The notes below the pieces were generated by a model. That model searched no databases. It worked only from the letters and a program-made list of their open reading frames with translations, and was not told the origin of the DNA. Of a stretch of DNA of 6,299 nucleotides, positions 1-5,553 are shown in pieces (positions within the stretch are counted from its first letter, which is position 1; every line of letters starts with the position of its first letter). Source of the DNA: Patescibacteria group bacterium (GTDB taxonomy: Bacteria; Patescibacteriota; Gracilibacteria; UBA1369; JAHJTR01). A program made the position numbers and the translations under genes. The stretch is taken from contig JAHJTR010000167.1 in NCBI GenBank assembly GCA_018829865.1, positions 1 to 6,299 of the forward strand, read 5' to 3'.

Positions 1-517
1 AATTCATGCGGGAATTGGCGCTATTACCGAAGGTGACGTAATGATGGCATCGGCCAGCAAAGGAATAGTTTTTGGCTTCCATGTCGAAGAAAACGTGCAT
101 GTGAGTCGTCTGGCTGAGCGCGAAAATGTGGATATTATGAAGTACAAGGTTATTTACAAATTGATCGATGATATCACAGATCTGCTCGCAGGCTTGATTG
201 AGCCGGAAATCGTTGAAATTGAAATCGGAGAAGCTGAAGTGAAGCAGATTTTCTTCTCAAGCAAAAAGGAATTGATTCTTGGCTGCAAGATCGTCAAAGG
301 GGTCGCTCAAAGTAAATTGCATGTTAAAATTATGAGAGGAGAAGAGCAAGTCGGCAAGGGATACATTAATAGCCTGAGAAGCAAAGAAGAGACAGTCGAT
401 GAAATTAAAGTTAATCAAGAATGCGGTATAAAATTAGAAACACACGACAAAGTTGAAGAAGGTGATAGAGTAGTATTTACAAAAAAGGAGAAGCGGACGA
501 GAAAGCTTAGTACTTAA
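1..517 (+). CDS. infB: Translation initiation factor IF-2, C-terminal part (5' end outside window)
   Basis: This is the last ~170 codons of IF-2, the GTPase that brings initiator fMet-tRNA to the ribosome. The frame is open from base 2, before the first ATG at 41, and reads IHAGIGAITEGDVMMASASK, the conserved end of IF-2 domain 3. So the ATG at 41 is an internal methionine and the gene begins upstream. The following segment (FGFHVEENVHVSRLAERENVDI, then KYKVIYKLIDDITDLLAGL) matches the end of domain C1 and the linker. The rest (ELILGCKIVKGV, then QECGIKLE, then VEEGDRVVF) is the beta-barrel domain C2 that binds the fMet-tRNA acceptor end. A short basic tail (KKEKRTRKLST) follows the usual C2 end. 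The G domain lies outside the window. The stop is 11 bases before rfbB, so read-through into the sugar genes is likely. Identification is firm. Confidence 0.95.
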   Translation, partial: IHAGIGAITEGDVMMASASKGIVFGFHVEENVHVSRLAERENVDIMKYKVIYKLIDDITDLLAGLIEPEIVEIEIGEAEVKQIFFSSKKELILGCKIVKGVAQSKLHVKIMRGEEQVGKGYINSLRSKEETVDEIKVNQECGIKLETHDKVEEGDRVVFTKKEKRTRKLST

Positions 518-528
518 ACTCTACTCTT

Positions 529-1485
529 ATGAATATACTCGTTACAGGTGGGGCGGGATTTATTGGCTCCAATTTTCTCTGCAGGATGATCAAAAAATAT
601 CCCGATTATAATTTTATCAATGTCGATAAGCTAACCTACGCCGGCAATCCCGACAATTTAAAAGAAATTCAAGACAACAAGCAATACACTTTTATCAAAG
701 CCGATATTGGTGATAAAAAAATCATTCCACAAATAATGGGCGATCACAAAATCACTCATTTAATAAACTTCGCCGCAGAAACCCATGTAGATCGCAGCAT
801 AGAAAGCAGCGATGTTTTTTTGCAAACAAACGTAATGGGAACAAAAAATCTGATGGACTCCTCTCTGCAACATAAAAATTTCCAACTTTTTTACCAAATC
901 TCAACGGACGAGGTCTATGGATCACTCGATTTGGACTCAAATGAGCAATTTACGGAAGAAACTCCCCTAGCCCCAAAGAACCCCTATTCCGCGAGCAAAG
1001 CCGCATCTGACATGCTTGTAATGGCATATTTTAACACTTTTAAACTCCCCGCGGTAATTAGCAGATGCAGCAATAATTACGGCCCCAATCAATATCCCGA
1101 AAAGCTAATCCCCTTCTTCGTAAAAAAACTTCTCGCAGGCGAAAAAGTCCCTGTTTACGGCGACGGCCTTTTTGTTCGCGACTGGATTCACGTGAACGAC
1201 CATTCCGATGCAGCCGATATCATTTTACATCAAGGCAAACCCGGTGAAATTTATAATATTGGAGGAGACGGCGAAATCAGCAACATCGATTTAACCAAAA
1301 AAATTCTTAAAATTATCGGTAAAGGTGACGAAATGATCGAGTATGTGGAGGACAGGAAAGGCCACGATCGACGATACAGCATGGGGTACGGCAAAATGAA
1401 CAAACAGTTTGGCTGGAAGCCAAAGGTAAATTTCGAGATGGGCCTCAAAGAAACCATAAAACATTATCAAATGCTACTAACATAA
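529..1485 (+). CDS. rfbB: dTDP-glucose 4,6-dehydratase (RmlB)
   Basis: This cytosolic enzyme catalyses the second step of dTDP-L-rhamnose synthesis: NAD-dependent oxidation of dTDP-glucose at C4 and removal of water across C5-C6, giving dTDP-4-keto-6-deoxyglucose. It is an extended short-chain dehydrogenase of 318 residues, close to the usual 320-360. The N-terminal Rossmann motif GGAGFIG (7-13) binds NAD, followed by the RmlB-typical VDKLTYAGN (32-40). The catalytic triplet Thr126-Asp127-Glu128 sits in STDEVYG, and Tyr153/Lys157 form the YxxxK pair in YSASK. RCSNNYGPNQYPEKLIP (179-195) and the C-terminal DRKGHDRRY block (275-283) are nucleotide-sugar binding signatures. Asp127/Glu128 separate a true dehydratase from UDP-glucose epimerases. 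The ATG at 529 sits directly before the Rossmann strand, so the start is safe, although no Shine-Dalgarno motif is visible. It is followed 6 bases later by rfbD. Confidence 0.96.
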   Translation: MNILVTGGAGFIGSNFLCRMIKKYPDYNFINVDKLTYAGNPDNLKEIQDNKQYTFIKADIGDKKIIPQIMGDHKITHLINFAAETHVDRSIESSDVFLQTNVMGTKNLMDSSLQHKNFQLFYQISTDEVYGSLDLDSNEQFTEETPLAPKNPYSASKAASDMLVMAYFNTFKLPAVISRCSNNYGPNQYPEKLIPFFVKKLLAGEKVPVYGDGLFVRDWIHVNDHSDAADIILHQGKPGEIYNIGGDGEISNIDLTKKILKIIGKGDEMIEYVEDRKGHDRRYSMGYGKMNKQFGWKPKVNFEMGLKETIKHYQMLLT

Positions 1486-1491
1486 AAACAA

Positions 1492-2343
1492 ATGAATATA
1501 CTTATAATTGGGAAAAAAGGCATGCTAGGCCATGATCTGGTCGAGTCAATGAAACAAATGCCGGCCGTAACATTAACCGCTTTTGATCGTGAAGACCTCG
1601 ATATAACGGATAGAGAGGCGGTTGAATCAGCTGTCACCCACCTGAAACCCGATTATATATTTAATGCGGCAGCCATGACCAATGTCGATGCCTGCGAAGA
1701 AAATCCGATAAAAGCTAATCTGGTCAACGCCGATGCGGTAGGTTATCTGGCTCGAGCCGCCAAAAGTGTGGGCGCAACATTGATTCATTATTCCACGGAT
1801 TACGTTTTTGATGGCGCAAATGAAGAGGGATATGCCGAGTATGATAAGCCGAATCCAATTAGTGAATACGGTAAAAGTAAGTATAAAGGAGAGCAAAACG
1901 CGTTATCTGAGAGCTCAAAAATCTATATTGTGAGAGTCTGCTGGCTATACGGAAAAAACAGAGAGAACTTTGTCGATTTTTTAGCTAATTCAGCCCGAAA
2001 CGGAGTCCCGGTAAAACTTGTGGAAGATCAATTCGGACACCCCACCTATACGCAAGACATAGCCGAAAAAAGCCAACTATTTACAGGTATGACTCTGGCT
2101 CAACCTCCCTGCGGAATCTACCACCTCTTTAACAACGGCAAAACAAGTCGAAAAGAACAAGGAGAGCACATTTTTGAACTACTGGGCCAAAGACCCCCAC
2201 AGGTTGAATACGTATCCGTAAGCTCATTCCCGGGCAAAGCCCCAAGGCCAAAATACTCCATACTAAAAAACACCAAAATAGCCGATATCAGAGATTGGCA
2301 AGAAGCCACTAAAGACTATTTGGGAACGATGAGCCGGACTTAA
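1492..2343 (+). CDS. rfbD: dTDP-4-dehydrorhamnose reductase (RmlD)
   Basis: This enzyme catalyses the last step of dTDP-L-rhamnose synthesis, NAD(P)H-dependent reduction of dTDP-4-keto-L-rhamnose. At 283 residues it has the normal length. The cofactor motif GKKGMLG (7-13) starts the Rossmann fold. DREDLDITD (32-40) and NAAAMTNVDACEENP (58-72) are RmlD-typical blocks. STDYVFDG (101-108) and Tyr126/Lys130 in YGKSK form the Ser/Thr-Tyr-Lys active site. EDQFGHPTYTQD (178-189) and the C-terminal RPKYSIL block are substrate-domain signatures of the family. The ATG at 1492 is 6 bases after the rfbB stop in an A-rich spacer, with no visible Shine-Dalgarno, so the two genes are almost certainly co-transcribed. 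The substrate requires the 3,5-epimerase RmlC, which is not in the window. The next gene on this strand has its own promoter. Confidence 0.95.
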   Translation: MNILIIGKKGMLGHDLVESMKQMPAVTLTAFDREDLDITDREAVESAVTHLKPDYIFNAAAMTNVDACEENPIKANLVNADAVGYLARAAKSVGATLIHYSTDYVFDGANEEGYAEYDKPNPISEYGKSKYKGEQNALSESSKIYIVRVCWLYGKNRENFVDFLANSARNGVPVKLVEDQFGHPTYTQDIAEKSQLFTGMTLAQPPCGIYHLFNNGKTSRKEQGEHIFELLGQRPPQVEYVSVSSFPGKAPRPKYSILKNTKIADIRDWQEATKDYLGTMSRT

Positions 2344-2360
2344 TAAATTTAAGCAAAACA

Positions 2361-2389
2361 TTGCCAAAGAAAAAAACATGTACTATAAT
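2361..2389 (+). promoter_or_regulatory. Sigma-70 type promoter of the Phd/RelE toxin-antitoxin operon
   Basis: A TTGCCA element (2361-2366, five of six matches to TTGACA) is followed after exactly 17 bases by a perfect TATAAT (2384-2389). Transcription should begin near 2396, leaving about 30 bases of leader before the antitoxin ATG at 2427. It lies just after the rfbD stop, so the TA pair has its own promoter. The elements are read directly; activity is inferred. Confidence 0.75.
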
Positions 2390-2400
2390 ATGTACGTACA
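2378..2400. promoter_or_regulatory. Candidate antitoxin operator: TGTAC repeats and a 10-bp palindrome over the -10/start site
   Basis: ATGTAC occurs at 2378-2383 and again at 2390-2395, flanking the -10 box and spaced 12 bases apart. The second copy is part of a perfect 10-bp palindrome, TGTACGTACA, at 2391-2400, where transcription should start. The YefM-YoeB operator of E. coli is known for palindromes with a TGTACA core, so this is a plausible site for autorepression by the Phd/YefM antitoxin encoded 27 bases downstream. The repeats are visible; binding is inferred. Confidence 0.6.
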
Positions 2401-2426
2401 CTTTAAAATAACGTAATATAAAATCT

Positions 2427-2681
2427 ATGCTAACAATAACATCAACAAACGCCCGTTCAAATCTTTTTCAACTACTTAAAAAAATACTTAAAAGTCACAT
2501 TCCCACAAAAATATCATCAAAAGAAGGAACTGTAGTTCTTCTACCCGAGGAGGATTATGAAAGTCTAATTGAAACAGCTGAATTGCTCTCAACTCCCGGA
2601 TTAAAGCAATCAATCAAAAAAGCAGATAAAGAGATATCCCAAGGTGAAGTTTTTTCATTTGATAATGTTTTCAAGAATTAA
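2427..2681 (+). CDS. Phd/YefM-family antitoxin
   Basis: This small protein of 84 residues has the layout of the Phd/YefM antitoxin family. The N-terminal part (TSTNARSNLFQLLKKI, about 5-20) is the DNA-binding dimer region. A beta hairpin follows (TKISSKEGTVVLLPEEDYESL), including the family hallmark LPEEDYESL, roughly residues 38-47. The C-terminal part (ETAELLSTPGLKQSIKKADK onward) matches the flexible toxin-neutralising tail. In such systems the antitoxin binds the toxin and, with it, represses the shared promoter. Its own near-consensus promoter with a palindromic site lies just upstream. The ATG at 2427 begins directly at the conserved N-terminus; the A/T-rich leader shows no Shine-Dalgarno. 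The stop overlaps the toxin ATG by one base (TAATG), suggesting coupled translation. The family is clear; target and cognate specificity are inferred. Confidence 0.87.
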   Translation: MLTITSTNARSNLFQLLKKILKSHIPTKISSKEGTVVLLPEEDYESLIETAELLSTPGLKQSIKKADKEISQGEVFSFDNVFKN

Positions 2682-2938
2682 TGAAACAATTCAACATATT
2701 TTTTACGAAACAAGCAAAAAAAGACGTTAAATTGCTTGATGAGAGGTCTAAAGCTAAACTACAAAAAATACTGCTACAAACCCTCTCAGAAAATCCATAT
2801 CTGGGGAAGAAATTACTAGGCGAATTAAGAGGTAACTATTCCTTCCGCCTCAGCATTAAAGACCGCGTAATTTACAGTATTGACTCTAAAAAAAGAATAA
2901 TTTATATAAAAAGAGCCAGAACCCACTACGGAGATTAA
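2681..2938 (+). CDS. RelE/YoeB-type toxin (probable ribosome-dependent mRNA endonuclease)
   Basis: This is an 85-residue basic protein of the RelE/ParE superfamily, next to a Phd/YefM antitoxin. The start FNIFFTKQAKKDVKLLD fits the first strand and helix of the fold. The central block (LRGNYSFRLSIKDRVIYSID, about 49-68) is the typical beta core, and the protein ends RARTHYGD. Glu48, Arg62 and the C-terminal His82-Tyr83 pair sit where YoeB-type toxins carry their catalytic Glu, Arg and His-Tyr. I therefore favour an mRNA interferase acting on ribosome-bound mRNA over a gyrase-poisoning ParE, and it looks intact. Its ATG shares one base with the antitoxin stop, the usual antitoxin-first order. 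It ends directly against the stop codon of the convergent kinase gene. Assignment to RelE versus YoeB is uncertain. Confidence 0.85.
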   Translation: MKQFNIFFTKQAKKDVKLLDERSKAKLQKILLQTLSENPYLGKKLLGELRGNYSFRLSIKDRVIYSIDSKKRIIYIKRARTHYGD

Positions 2939-4027
2939 TTAAATACCCCCACCAAGCCTTTCCTCAAATTCCTCAATCGTAAAAGCATGATTTTGAGTAC
3001 CCGTACATTCAACAGCATAAGTCCCGCACAAAGCCCCAATTCGAGCGCATTTCTCTAGCTTATAGCCTTTCCCAAGACCATATAATAGCCCCGCCCGATA
3101 AGCGTCCCCGCAGCCCGTCGGTTCAGCGATGTTTTTCGGAACAAAAACCGGCACATGAATTTCATTGATCTCGTTCACAATTGGAGCAGAGTTGCACTCC
3201 ACAGTTGGAGCAGAGTTGCACTCTGCTCCATTTTTATAATTTCCACCATTTTCACTTTTATTTCCACCATTTTCACCCAAAAACTTAATCACCGACCCCT
3301 CCCCTCCCAGTGTCACAATCAACAATTCCAGCCTCCCCAAAATCTCAGCCTCAGTCAGCCCACTATTCTTCTTAAACATCTCAAATTCATAATCATTCAA
3401 AATCATCCCCTTCGCACCATCCACACAATTAATCAGCTGCTCGCGGCTAAAATAAGGCAAATTCTGCCCGGGGTCAAAAATAAAATCAATACCCTGTTTT
3501 CTACATTCCCCCACATATTTCAAAATCTTCAAAATCCCATCAGGCGCAATTAGTAAAAGTGGTTTTTTGAAGGAGTCTAAGCCCGTCCCCTCTCCTACCA
3601 AACCTTCATTCTCAGTCAACTTCACAGCAATCTGACTCAAATCAATCTCATCAACCCCACTATTCATCGCACCCGGGTAAAAGAAAGTAATCTGCTTGCC
3701 TTTGGAATCGGTAGAAATATAAGCGGCCGCAGTATCATTTTTTGAATCGCTAAGAATCCGATCAGTCGAGCACCCCCAAGATTCAAGACGATCAAGATAG
3801 TCAGCGCCGTCTGCCCCAATACTAGCCAAAATATTCGGCTTTTCACCAAGCAAATGCAGGTTATAAGCGATATTTCCCGCAGTACCACCAAAATGCCGTT
3901 GCTTATCCTTCAAAAGGAAACCAACGCTCAAATTATGCAAATTATCAGGCATTATGGACTCATCAAACGCCCCTTGCACCATCATTATGTAATCGTAGGC
4001 TATAGAGCCTGATATGTATGTTTTCAT
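2939..4027 (-). CDS. PfkB-family carbohydrate/nucleoside kinase (adenosine-kinase-like) with repeat insertion
   Basis: This is a ribokinase/PfkB-fold kinase that transfers phosphate from ATP to a sugar or nucleoside hydroxyl. Recognisable blocks in order: strand 1 YISGSIAYDYIM (4-15); the signature GGTAGNIAYNLHLLG (47-61); FDPGQN (184-189); NDYE (211-214), as in adenosine-kinase-like members; VTLGGEGS (238-245); and the anion-hole motif PTGCGDAYRAG (303-313), where Asp308 is the catalytic base. GCGD replaces the commoner GAGD, which keeps the essential residues. At 362 residues it is longer than the usual 300-330 because of two insertions. Residues ~251-290 are a low-complexity repeat (ENGGN and ECNSAP units), and residues ~139-154 are a glycine-rich loop. 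The substrate cannot be told from sequence. The ATG at 4027 lies directly before strand 1. The gene is behind a terminator-like hairpin and probably has its own promoter. The toxin gene converges on it with no gap. Confidence 0.88.
   Translation of the reverse strand: MKTYISGSIAYDYIMMVQGAFDESIMPDNLHNLSVGFLLKDKQRHFGGTAGNIAYNLHLLGEKPNILASIGADGADYLDRLESWGCSTDRILSDSKNDTAAAYISTDSKGKQITFFYPGAMNSGVDEIDLSQIAVKLTENEGLVGEGTGLDSFKKPLLLIAPDGILKILKYVGECRKQGIDFIFDPGQNLPYFSREQLINCVDGAKGMILNDYEFEMFKKNSGLTEAEILGRLELLIVTLGGEGSVIKFLGENGGNKSENGGNYKNGAECNSAPTVECNSAPIVNEINEIHVPVFVPKNIAEPTGCGDAYRAGLLYGLGKGYKLEKCARIGALCGTYAVECTGTQNHAFTIEEFEERLGGGI
3181..3230. repeat. 24-bp tandem repeat ending in a perfect hairpin, in frame inside the PfkB gene
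   Basis: TTGGAGCAGAGTTGCACTC occurs at 3181-3199 and 3205-3223, a period of 24 bases. The second copy continues into its own reverse complement, so 3206-3230 is a perfect inverted repeat: 10-bp arms TGGAGCAGAG and CTCTGCTCCA around TTGCA. In the kinase it encodes the 8-residue repeats VECNSAPT and VECNSAPI. The period is a multiple of three, so the frame is kept. I found no other copy in the window. Confidence 0.9.
3239..3276. repeat. 21-bp-period direct repeat next to the palindromic repeat, in frame in the PfkB gene
   Basis: ATTTCCACCATTTTCAC occurs at 3239-3255 and again at 3260-3276, a period of 21 bases (seven codons). It encodes the ENGGN-K and ENGGN-Y units of the kinase insertion. 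It abuts the 24-bp repeat; together they account for nearly all of the ~40 extra residues. Confidence 0.88.
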
Positions 4028-4059
4028 ATTTTTAAGGTTAAATACTATTCAAGAATGAC

Positions 4060-4086
4060 TTTATATGAATTCGCAATTAATGCCAA
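4060..4086 (-). promoter_or_regulatory. Weak candidate promoter for the PfkB kinase
   Basis: On the minus strand TTGGCA (4086-4081) precedes TATAAA (4065-4060) with a 15-base spacer, shorter than the ideal 17. Initiation would be near 4053, about 26 bases before the kinase ATG. It lies just downstream of a terminator-like structure, where an independent promoter would be needed. The short spacing keeps confidence low. Confidence 0.35.
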
Positions 4087-4102
4087 TTGCTAATTCTAAA
4101 TT

Positions 4103-4136
4103 AAAAAAGGCTTTCAGCCCGTGGTTCATACACCAC
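4103..4136 (-). terminator. Rho-independent terminator-like hairpins after hicA
   Basis: Reading the minus strand, a first hairpin GTGGT-(6 nt)-ACCAC spans 4136-4121. Directly behind it comes GGCT-GAA-AGCC (4119-4109) followed by six T (4108-4103). The T-run after a GC-rich stem is the classic intrinsic-terminator layout. It sits 31 bases past the hicA stop and would end the rfbA-hicB-hicA transcript before the kinase gene. The second stem is only four base pairs plus a possible G-U, so efficiency is uncertain. Confidence 0.55.
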
Positions 4137-4166
4137 ACCCATGTGAAATCCTTACAACCGGAACAC

Positions 4167-4391
4167 TTATTTTCTCAATTTTTCGTACTCTTCAACCGAT
4201 AATTGAATATCGTTTAGAATTTTCCTGAGCAAGCCCTTGCTCAGCTCTCTATTATGAATTGGAACTACTGTTGTTCTTCCATCTTCATGCCGCATAAAAA
4301 CATGCGAGCCTTCCGCATCCCTCTCACAAAACCCACAACTTTCAAGTATTTTAATAAGCTTTTTTGGTTTTATCGGAATAAGTTTAGGCAT
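4167..4391 (-). CDS. hicA: HicA-family mRNA interferase toxin
   Basis: HicA toxins are small double-stranded-RNA-binding-fold ribonucleases that cut mRNA and are blocked by HicB. This 74-residue protein shows the full family pattern: MPKLIPIKPKKLIKILESCGF (helix 1 with the K-P-K-L-I motif); GSH at 28-30, where His30 is the catalytic histidine; the strand VFMRHEDGRTTVVPIH (31-46); and the helix ELSKGLLRKIL (49-59). It looks intact and active. The start overlaps the hicB stop by eight bases (ATGCCTAA), so translation is probably coupled. No Shine-Dalgarno is visible. A terminator-like hairpin follows 31 bases after the stop. It is encoded last in the rfbA-hicB-hicA unit, antitoxin before toxin. 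A second, broken hicA lies at 5819-5999. Confidence 0.92.
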   Translation of the reverse strand: MPKLIPIKPKKLIKILESCGFCERDAEGSHVFMRHEDGRTTVVPIHNRELSKGLLRKILNDIQLSVEEYEKLRK

Positions 4392-4608
4392 TTGATAACT
4401 CTAAATTTTGAATGCCAATAAATTTTGTTCGCATTACCTCTTTCTTATTCACATTTCTAAGACATAACTTTACTACTTCCGCCAAATTCTTCATCATTTC
4501 ATCCTGTGTTCTTCCCTCTGCATGACAGCTTGGTACCGAAGGGATAGAACCTATAAATATTCCATCCTCATCCTGTTCGATATAAACAGTAAATTGTTTT
4601 ATCTTCAT
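4384..4608 (-). CDS. hicB: HicB-family antitoxin (partner of intact HicA)
   Basis: This 74-residue HicB protein has the degraded RNase H-like fold that caps HicA. The first strand pair reads FTVYIEQDEDGIFIGSIPSVPSC (6-28), with PSVPSC in place of the usual PxLPGC. Then come EGRTQDEMMKNLAEVVKLCL (31-50), the conserved loop and amphipathic helix. I chose the ATG at 4608. A longer reading from a TTG at 4635 would add nine residues and overlap the rfbA stop, and homologues begin at MKIKQFTVY. There is no obvious ribbon-helix-helix or HTH domain after the core, so any autorepression is not explained by this chain alone. The gene follows rfbA by 23 bases and overlaps hicA by eight. Confidence 0.88.
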   Translation of the reverse strand: MKIKQFTVYIEQDEDGIFIGSIPSVPSCHAEGRTQDEMMKNLAEVVKLCLRNVNKKEVMRTKFIGIQNLELSNA

Positions 4609-4621
4609 AATAAATTTATTA

Positions 4622-4627
4622 ATTATA
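4622..4627 (-). promoter_or_regulatory. Isolated perfect -10 box before hicB (possible internal promoter)
   Basis: The minus strand reads TATAAT at 4627-4622, in the short gap between rfbA and hicB. No matching -35 is visible 16-18 bases upstream, where the sequence is A/G-rich. If used, the transcript would start only about seven bases before the hicB ATG at 4608. This would let the TA pair be expressed apart from rfbA. In A/T-rich DNA this could be chance. Confidence 0.25.
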
Positions 4628-4631
4628 CTAA

Positions 4632-5426
4632 TCAATTTTTTACATCTTCTCTATCCACATTCCTCACATGCTCCTGCCTAATCTTCCTCGGCTCACGAAG
4701 CACCTCATCTCCCTTAAAATGCTTATTCCTAGCCACATTATTCGCATGATGCAAACTCTCAAACGTCCCTGCATCAGTCCAATCGCCTTTTAGCAAAGCC
4801 GCCGCGAGCTGTCCGGTTTGTATATATTTATTATTCACGTCAGTAATCTCCAGCTCACCCCGATCACTCGGCCTCAGCTGACTAATATAATCAAAAACCT
4901 GATTATCATACAAATAAAGCCCCGTAACCGCATAATTACTCTTAGGCACAGCCGGTTTCTCCTCAATCGAAATCACTCGATTATTCCGCTTATCAATCTC
5001 CGCAACCCCAAAACGCCTGGCATCCTCGGTTTCTCTAAGAAAAATTTTAGCCCCATTTTTAAAGGAGGAGATTTCACTCGCAAGATTTTCCTCATAAATA
5101 TTATCCCCAAGAATAACTGCCATGGTATCACGACCGACAAAATCAGAGGCCAAATTGAGCGCATGCGCGATACCAAGGGCATCTTCCTGGCATTTATAAG
5201 TGATATTACAGCCAAAACGACTACCATTACCAAGCAAGGAGTAAAATCCACCCGCGTACTCAGGCCCAATCACAACCAAAACCTCTTTAATACCCGCGCT
5301 CAGCAAAGTCTCAAGCGGATAAAAAATCATCGGTTTATTGTAAACCGGAAGCAAATGTTTATTAGTGATTTCCGTGAGCGGCTTCAGGCGATTCCCGAAT
5401 CCACCGGCTAGGATAATTCCTTTCAT
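4632..5426 (-). CDS. rfbA: Glucose-1-phosphate thymidylyltransferase (RmlA)
   Basis: This cytosolic enzyme starts dTDP-L-rhamnose synthesis by joining glucose-1-phosphate and dTTP to give dTDP-glucose and pyrophosphate. Visible motifs: the nucleotide-binding LAGGFGNRLKPLTEITNKHL (6-25) followed by LPVYNKPMIFYP, with Asn12 where GGxGTRL normally has Thr; QEDALGIAHAL (80-90); LGDNIY (106-111), with metal-binding Asp108; EEKP (155-158); ELEITDVN (191-198); and WTDAGT (216-221), with Asp218 as the second metal ligand. At 264 residues it is the short form, lacking most of the C-terminal allosteric segment of the ~290-residue proteobacterial enzymes. A charged tail (about 235-264) follows. The ATG at 5426 sits directly before the first strand. 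It is on the opposite strand from rfbB and rfbD, and leads the rfbA-hicB-hicA unit. Confidence 0.94.
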   Translation of the reverse strand: MKGIILAGGFGNRLKPLTEITNKHLLPVYNKPMIFYPLETLLSAGIKEVLVVIGPEYAGGFYSLLGNGSRFGCNITYKCQEDALGIAHALNLASDFVGRDTMAVILGDNIYEENLASEISSFKNGAKIFLRETEDARRFGVAEIDKRNNRVISIEEKPAVPKSNYAVTGLYLYDNQVFDYISQLRPSDRGELEITDVNNKYIQTGQLAAALLKGDWTDAGTFESLHHANNVARNKHFKGDEVLREPRKIRQEHVRNVDREDVKN

Positions 5427-5502
5427 ACGTTTAAGTTAATAAGAACAGAAGTTTAACGTAAAAATGAGGAGAAAGAAAGGTTTATTTATAAAAATCGCTA
5501 TG

Positions 5503-5521
5503 ATATTGTTTATTACAATAT
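5503..5521. promoter_or_regulatory. Perfect 7-bp inverted repeat, candidate operator in the divergent rfbA/hicB2 region
   Basis: ATATTGT (5503-5509) and ACAATAT (5515-5521) form a perfect inverted repeat around TTATT. It overlaps the -35 element of the candidate promoter for the second HicB gene, a usual place for a repressor. No T-run follows, so a terminator is unlikely. The dyad is directly visible. The bound protein is unknown. Confidence 0.5.
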
Positions 5522-5534
5522 GACTATCTATAAA
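5506..5534 (+). promoter_or_regulatory. Candidate promoter of the second hicB locus
   Basis: TTGTTT (5506-5511) and TATAAA (5529-5534) are separated by 17 bases. The -10 box matches five of six positions, the -35 box only three. Initiation near 5541 would give a leader of about 13 bases before the ATG at 5554, without a Shine-Dalgarno. No other well-spaced pair is apparent in this 127-base gap. Confidence 0.5.
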
Positions 5535-5553
5535 GAACATAAAAAATATATTC

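Noticed and set aside
41..43. ATG at 41 as the start of a free-standing gene
   Set aside because: The IF-2 frame is open and conserved upstream to the window edge, so this is an internal Met.
3206..3230. Transcription terminator
   Set aside because: A perfect hairpin with a short T-run on the plus strand, but it is inside the kinase coding frame and follows no plus-strand gene within 250 bases. An inserted repeat explains it better, though some activity on the antisense strand is possible.
3181..3276. CRISPR array
   Set aside because: Only two copies of each short repeat, no constant spacers, and the whole stretch is translated within the kinase.
3155..3553. 132-residue plus-strand open frame
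   Set aside because: It lies wholly antisense within the kinase, is rich in His, Pro, Gln and Ile as expected from reverse reading, and resembles no family.
4609..4635. TTG at 4635 as the hicB start
   Set aside because: It adds nine residues before the conserved MKIKQFTVY start and overlaps the rfbA stop. The ATG at 4608 fits the family.
4818..5411. 197-residue plus-strand open frame
   Set aside because: Antisense shadow of rfbA, with low-complexity Ile/Asn/Arg composition and no recognisable domain. The opposite frame is clearly RmlA.
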